Shown here piece by piece: positions 59,371 through 64,000 of a stretch of 64,000 bases of DNA. The notes under the pieces were generated by a model that worked only from the letters and a program-made list of their open reading frames with translations, made no database searches and was not told the DNA's origin. Both the position numbers and the translations under genes were made by a program. How positions within the stretch are numbered: position 1 is the stretch's first letter; the number at the start of each line of letters is the position of its first letter. The DNA is from Amphiura filiformis. Its lineage: Eukaryota; Echinodermata; Ophiuroidea; Amphilepidida; Amphiuridae. The stretch covers positions 51,294,052 to 51,358,051 of the forward strand of contig NC_092635.1 in NCBI RefSeq assembly GCF_039555335.1. Reading direction: 5' to 3'.

Positions 59371-60587
59371 AAGGGGGTGACACTAAATTCACGGTTGTTC
59401 TATCAAGCACGCAAACGAATGACAAATCCCGTTGGTTTGCTATCTAGAAAATGAGGCCAGTTATCGATCCGTTATGAACCATTATGAATAATTCATATTC
59501 GACCCCATGATCAAGTTGGCGAATACTGACGCCGTTAGTTTTACGAACTTTGTCTGTTCAATGAGAGTATAGCGCGCCCCCAATACATCTGGGCACAAAA
59601 CACTCGAAAACAATCCGATTTAATGAAATGGCGGACAGGCATTTCCCATCAGGCATCGTGATATGTTTTTCAAAGAAAGTCTACTAAATTAATTTGGAAA
59701 TGACTGTTTGCAATAGTAGTGTCGAAATAAGGACTTGCTGTCAGTAATGCGAAGAAAATGCGTGACAGGTGTAAGGTATGAAATACATGTAGAATTTGAA
59801 GTATAGAAAATATTTGACATCACATCTGACCTTCCATTTTGGCGCCATTTTGAATGTGTGTTTCTATTCGTTTCCTTGCGTGATAATAATTATCAATCTG
59901 CAATTATCAGACATATTTGTACTTGGCTTCCGGAGTGAATAAGTATTTTTAAATGTATGTAAAGAATTTCACATCATAGTGCCATTTCAGCTATGCATAC
60001 ACAACACCAAAATGAACCAACTTCTGATTGGTCACAGTCTGCGTATTCCGGAAATCGAATAAATTAATGTCCTTGAACATTTTAAGATCCATTGTTGCTT
60101 TGACATAGCTGGATGACACTGTGTACACTCAATTATATATCATTGTGAATTAACATGTCTTTTAAATGCAGACGAACCGTGTTTGCTTCTAATGTATTCG
60201 ATAAAATTCCATATTATTGGGATAGGATTCTATGATGCAGCCGGGTGCAGCCACGCGTTGCCACCAACTGGCTTTAGCTGTAGTTTCAGTCGCTGGAGCT
60301 CCGCACTTCAAAGGCATGTAAATCTCAAAGTGTATAGCCTACACTTGATACATTAATATGCCTTTCTTTTATAACGAAACGGTATACGAAATATACCAGC
60401 TTATAGTTAATAAAGAACGGTGATTATACGTTTTCACTTATCAATTTGGCATGGATGCAGGCCCCGTCTGCATAACATGACTACCGCCCGCAATACGCCA
60501 GGGCACAAATTTGAATAACAATACGCTATTTACATATCAATGCGCCTCATGCTAATGAGTTGAGCCCTCTCCGGGAATTGCTCTATG
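59371..60587. mobile_element. Unclassified 1.2-kb insertion with 8-bp repeats at its borders
   Basis: CAATCACC occurs at 59363-59370 and again at 60588-60595, and joining across it restores the continuity of the Tc1-like inverted arm. The inserted DNA starts AAGGGGGTGACAC and ends TTGCTCTATG, with no inverted ends and no protein I recognise. A CC.CAATAC..C.GGGCACAAA phrase occurs twice in direct orientation (59578 and 60488). Confidence 0.6.
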
Positions 60588-60768
60588 CAATCACCCGCAA
60601 AAATTAGTCGCTAGATTTTAATAGTGGGTAAATTTCCTAACCATATAGAAACTTTTTTTGCGTAGTGTATATAAAGGGCATATAAAGGGTATAAAATTCG
60701 CTAATACGCATAACTTATAGATTAACTCATAATTCTTAACATGCTTATTGATGAAAGATCATAAAATG

Positions 60769-62592
60769 TCATGGGATGTACCATTCCAACATCCGATCCA
60801 TACCACGAAGTAAATTTACTCGCCGTACATTTCGTCGGTACCGAAAAGGGACGACTTTGTTCAGTTCCCCACGTCTGAAATCACGTAATATCAATCCTTC
60901 TCTGTGTTTCACCTCCTGAAAGGGTGGTGGTGGCGCTGCCTTGACGGTGGTTGAGGCACCCACTGGTGCCGCTTTTGGAATACAGGCTACGTCTCGTCCT
61001 AATCCTAAATGCTCAAGTGCGTTCTGCATGTTAACAACATTTCGTAACTCACCGCTGACGTCATCAAGAGGTTCGTTGAATGCTACGTACTCTGCTCTCA
61101 AATAACGGACGAAATAAATCATGTAATTGAAATACTCTTGAAAGAAACACGACCCTCGTGTCATTGCTTCAAAGATGTTCAAAGGTGCTTCCTTTGCGTC
61201 GACGTTGATGTCTTTGACGGCTGCAAGGGCACAATTGAAGATGACTTCACGGCGACCTTCGCCTGAAGATTCAGGGCCGGTTATCCTCGCATCTGGAAAC
61301 ATACCATACCAGTTCCAGTACTGAGTGACAATCACCGAGCATTTATTTGCGTGATTCAGGTAAGGCGTCATGACTTTGAGCAACGGCTGTGTTCCCGCGT
61401 AGTCCGCCATGTTGGACGTGAAGATGCGATCAACTTTGCATAATTCAGGATTGAGTCTTACAGGTAGCTCGAGGCAATTCCATACGATGAAGGAAACGGT
61501 AAGAAGATCAGCTTTTAAGCATCTCAACGCTTGCTGTATCTGATCCGCGATGTATCCATGGAACATAACTATCATTGATCTGTGGTAGTGGTTCTTCTTC
61601 ACTTTCAGATAATCCCATGAACCAAATGGAGTCATATCCTCTACAATGCAATATACAAACTCTAACTTCTTCGGCGATGCGAGAATCCTCTGTATTTCGC
61701 TAATATCGATCCCTCCAAGGGGCGGAAATTTGTAGCCAGTCAACGTTGGATTGTCGTATTGAAGATCATCACGTTTTGATCCAAGTGGCTGGAAGTTTCC
61801 AGTTGCAAGATAATCGTCATACGATTGCACAAACTCATCTGGAAGCTCTTTCTTGTACACAACGATACCTTGAGCTGCATCTGGCGAGTTTCTAAACCCT
61901 TCCTGCCTTTGTTTGTGAAGATCAATGTAGTTGGGATGACCTTTGCGGCATTCTAGACTGAGCCATGATTGCCATACCTCTCGCATGGGAGCCATATCTG
62001 CCTCTGTTAGCCGTATGATGCCTCCGGTTATCTCAATCAAACTAGAGACTGTAAGATCTTGAAGTGCCGTAAGACAATTCACAAGTAAGTTGTAGTCCTT
62101 TGCAGATAGTTTAAGCGAGTACCAGATATTGGTGATACTTGTGGCTATATCAGCTTCATCTTGGTGTATGACCATCATGTAGAGTTGCAACACGTTTCGG
62201 GCTTGCACAAATGGATCAAAATCATTGAGAAAGGTGTGCAGCTTGCCTGAAAACTCTGCTGGTAGAGACGCTACCGTATGGATCCAATTTCGTAAATTAC
62301 CACAACCGGCTGATAAAATGAAGTAGTCGCTTTTCAGAGGATCTTTGTCATCTGGTTCCTGCTTACTACTGCACTCATTTGCCTGAACGTTAAGCATGTC
62401 GACTGCTAGGGTATTACCGAAGTAATATGGAACACCTAAAGGAGTACCACGCCGCTGTTGAAAATAGCTCTGTAGGGCTGCACCTTTGGTGCGTACTTCT
62501 TGGGTGCGTTCCCGACACTTGTGTTTGTGGTCTTTCCAGTGTGTCTTTTGGCAAACTTTACCGCAGTATGAAGCTTCGTTGCAAGAGGAACA
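60769..62592 (-). CDS. Gene C exon 2: second MYND half plus DUF4470-like domain
   Basis: Intact main exon, 607 codons plus stop, giving 676 residues with exon 1. The acceptor is TTATCTCTTGCAG, a good pyrimidine tract. It completes finger 2 (CSSCNEASYC, then VCQKTHWKDHKHKC). The DUF4470-like domain follows (about residues 130-240), with SAGCGNLRNW at 163-172 and FLNDFDPFVQARN at 190-202. Blocks shared with A and B: YDNPTLTGYKF, FGSWDYLKVKKNHYHRSM, VDRIFTSNMADYAGTQ, QYWNWYG, FRRGELNKVVPFRYR and RGMDRMLEW near the end. It differs by an extra alanine/proline-rich linker (around VKAAPPPPF) before the C-terminal block. It is the most diverged of the three, perhaps 55-60% identical to B by eye. Function as for gene B is inferred from family only: likely a soluble MYND adaptor or assembly-type factor. 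Confidence 0.92.
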   Translation of the reverse strand, partial: CSSCNEASYCGKVCQKTHWKDHKHKCRERTQEVRTKGAALQSYFQQRRGTPLGVPYYFGNTLAVDMLNVQANECSSKQEPDDKDPLKSDYFILSAGCGNLRNWIHTVASLPAEFSGKLHTFLNDFDPFVQARNVLQLYMMVIHQDEADIATSITNIWYSLKLSAKDYNLLVNCLTALQDLTVSSLIEITGGIIRLTEADMAPMREVWQSWLSLECRKGHPNYIDLHKQRQEGFRNSPDAAQGIVVYKKELPDEFVQSYDDYLATGNFQPLGSKRDDLQYDNPTLTGYKFPPLGGIDISEIQRILASPKKLEFVYCIVEDMTPFGSWDYLKVKKNHYHRSMIVMFHGYIADQIQQALRCLKADLLTVSFIVWNCLELPVRLNPELCKVDRIFTSNMADYAGTQPLLKVMTPYLNHANKCSVIVTQYWNWYGMFPDARITGPESSGEGRREVIFNCALAAVKDINVDAKEAPLNIFEAMTRGSCFFQEYFNYMIYFVRYLRAEYVAFNEPLDDVSGELRNVVNMQNALEHLGLGRDVACIPKAAPVGASTTVKAAPPPPFQEVKHREGLILRDFRRGELNKVVPFRYRRNVRRVNLLRGMDRMLEWYIP

Positions 62593-62848
62593 CTGCAAGA
62601 GATAAAGAATAATAAATATCAGAATATAATCAAAGGATATTCAACATCCAAAAATGTATGAATCTTTCTTGAAAACTACATTTCAGTGTGGCCTTCAAAT
62701 TGATGATTCATTAATCGCATATTGGGAAGATATTTTCTGATTTGTTTTATCTTCCATTTTTTTACGTTCTTCGTGATCATCAACATAAGAAAAGGAGCAT
62801 AATACTTACACAGCATATCAGTTATACAAAGATTGATGCGTCTCTTAC
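62593..62848 (-). other. Gene C intron (256 bp)
   Basis: Short phase-0 intron with a GTAAGAG donor and TCTCTTGCAG acceptor, at the same protein position as the 3.2-kb and 4.5-kb introns of B and A. No mobile element inside, so it is probably closest to the ancestral form. Confidence 0.85.
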
Positions 62849-63055
62849 CTCTTTCAATGCCTGACGAGAATCGCTGGTACATGTTGGATTACTGCATCGT
62901 TTTGGTCTCCATTCCTCACACTCTGGCTGATGCCTGTATTGATCTCGACGACAACATGTATCTGAACAATACTTGGCTACACCACATTGACGACAATTCA
63001 CTTCTCGTGCGATGGCATTCTCACATCGCCAACAATGACCAATTACAACGTCCAT
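62849..63055 (-). CDS. Gene C exon 1: MYND finger 1 and first half of finger 2
   Basis: Encodes residues 1-69, starting MDVVIGHCWRC in a strong context (AAC ATG G). Finger 1 ligands are C8, C11, C21, C24, C30, C34, H42, C46. CSNPTC opens finger 2, and the exon ends after LKE in phase 0 at GAG|GTAAGAG. Without splicing the frame would add eight residues and stop. The motif spacing is identical to genes A and B, one residue longer before the intron. Confidence 0.9.
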
Positions 63056-63489
63056 GTTGGCTCTGCAGACTGGTATCTAGCTCAACTATCACATATCTGG
63101 AGTAAAAATATGCATATCGATTTGTTACAGATAAAGCTGAGTTATATTCGGCTTCGGGTAACTTTAGCAGAAATGCGGGGTAATTGTGCAAGGAGAAATA
63201 TTTGAAGATCATTGTGCAGGCTTCTGTTAAATTCGATACTTTTTCTGCGTACATGCATTGTACAAGACGTCTCTTACAGAACTGTAACGTCGTTATTGAG
63301 GAATAAAGCAGCCACCACATACTAGTAGTTTGAATTTCGAAAACTGACCTCTCTGCTCTTGAATTATGACAATTTGAAAATCGCACCTATTCCACCATGT
63401 CCATGTGTAAAAAAACTAGAGCGATAACCGCACCATAGCTGAACCATGTGGCTTTGGCAGTATATTGTGGTAGGCCTATACCACTGTCA
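63056..63489. other. 5' region of gene C
   Basis: Non-coding upstream sequence. I see no clear TATA box at a defined distance or other core promoter motif, and open frames across it are unsupported. Confidence 0.35.
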
Positions 63490-64000
63490 TCATTGCATTT
63501 AAATTTCAGCTCAATTGAAGCATTTTGAAACTTGACATTTGACACCTCTATTGCCCTTAATGACCTAAAATGAATTTTAAAATATTTTAAACATGTTAAG
63601 AATGTCATAACGATCATTGCGTTTAAATTTCAGCTCAATCGGAGCATTTTGGAAAGCTTGACCTTTGACCCATTTATGACCCCTTAGTGACCTTAAATGA
63701 ATCTTAAAATGTTTTTAAAATGTTTAGAATGTCATAAAGATCATTGCATATAAATTTCAGCTCAATTGGAGCATTTCGAAACACTTGACCTTTGACCCCT
63801 TTATGACCCCTTAATGACCTTAAATGAATTTTAAAATATTTTTAAATGTTTACAATGTCATAAGGATCATTGCATTTAAATTTCAGCTCAATTGGAGCAT
63901 TTTGAAAACCTTGACCTTTGACCCCTTTATGACTCCTTAATGACCTTAAATAATTTTTTTAATGTTTTAAACATGTTTAAAATGTCATAAGGATCATTGC
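63490..64000. repeat. 126-bp tandem array upstream of gene C, open at the window end
   Basis: About four units with a period of 124-127 bp, marked by ATCATTGC ending at 63620, 63747, 63873 and 64000. Each unit has AAATTTCAGCTCAAT.GGAGCATTT, then TTGACCTTTGACCC, then TTATGACCCCTTAATGACCT. The leftmost unit is the most diverged. The array continues beyond the window. Confidence 0.9.
63658..63923. promoter_or_regulatory. Repeated DR1-type motifs (candidate)
   Basis: TGACCTTTGACC occurs at 63659-63670, 63786-63797 and 63912-63923, one per array unit, about 600, 730 and 860 bp upstream of the gene C start. On the minus strand this is GGTCA-A-AGGTCA, the DR1 arrangement bound by RXR-type nuclear receptors. 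The same word lies upstream of gene A. It may simply be repeat sequence. Confidence 0.25.

Larger units (their letters stand above)
58451..60667. mobile_element. Tc1-like element with long inverted arms, interrupted
   Basis: AACTACGCAAAAAAAGTTTC at the left and GAAACTTTTTTTGCGTAGTG at the right, with TA on both sides (58449-58450, 60668-60669). The arms continue inward for more than 150 bp (GGTTAGGAAATTTACCCAC, GGTGTCAAAATGC, CGTAGGGTAGTGATTG, ACATTCATATCTTTTCTC). The right arm is broken at 59370/60588 by an unrelated 1.2-kb segment. The element itself interrupts a CAGCAAA-family MITE. Confidence 0.8.

Overview
The window looks like nuclear DNA from a marine invertebrate animal. The coding parts are split by spliceosomal introns with GT/AG borders. 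The rest is AT-rich and packed with inverted-repeat DNA transposon derivatives, non-LTR retrotransposon fragments, microsatellites and tandem arrays. The recurring AGGCCTA-type words and the repeat style fit a deuterostome such as an echinoderm, but this is an impression and not a proven placement. Nothing bacterial, phage-like or CRISPR-like is present.

The only convincing host genes are three paralogues, all on the minus strand. Gene A (exon 1 20125-20328, exon 2 13681-15644) is broken by a 251-bp internal tandem duplication. Gene B (exon 1 41260-41463, exon 2 36291-38042) reads open for 651 residues. Gene C (exon 1 62849-63055, exon 2 60769-62592) reads open for 676 residues. Each has one phase-0 intron at the same place, in the middle of a second MYND-type zinc finger. 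Each protein is therefore two tandem MYND fingers followed by a large domain resembling DUF4470, the domain of dynein assembly factor DNAAF3 and of many fungal MYND proteins. A and B are close relatives (roughly 85% identical over the best stretch by eye) and share 3' flanking sequence. C is clearly more distant. The intron is 256 bp in C, 3.2 kb in B and 4.5 kb in A, and the extra length is mostly mobile-element sequence.

Layout: 1-13.5 kb is repeats (microsatellite, Pol III-type SINE unit, TTAA-flanked fold-back elements, nested MITEs). 13.7-20.3 kb is gene A, with a decayed LINE and a MITE in its intron. 20.4-35.3 kb is a repeat field (hAT-type MITE pair, LINE 3' end, telomere-like minisatellite, two long terminal-inverted-repeat elements, a diverged tandem array). 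35.3-36.2 kb is an internally deleted mariner-like element sitting in the 3' flank of gene B. 36.3-41.5 kb is gene B. 43.7-48.7 kb is a near-identical 2.54-kb tandem duplication. 49-58 kb holds more MITE copies. 58.4-60.7 kb is a Tc1-like element carrying its own insertion. 60.8-63.1 kb is gene C. 63.5-64 kb is a 126-bp tandem array upstream of gene C that runs off the window.

Functionally the three genes look like a small tandem family of double-MYND, Rossmann-like proteins. A role in protein complexes or chaperone-type assembly is suggested by family membership only. Fold-back calls and element borders were read by eye, so end points may be off by a few bases unless a target-site duplication is given.
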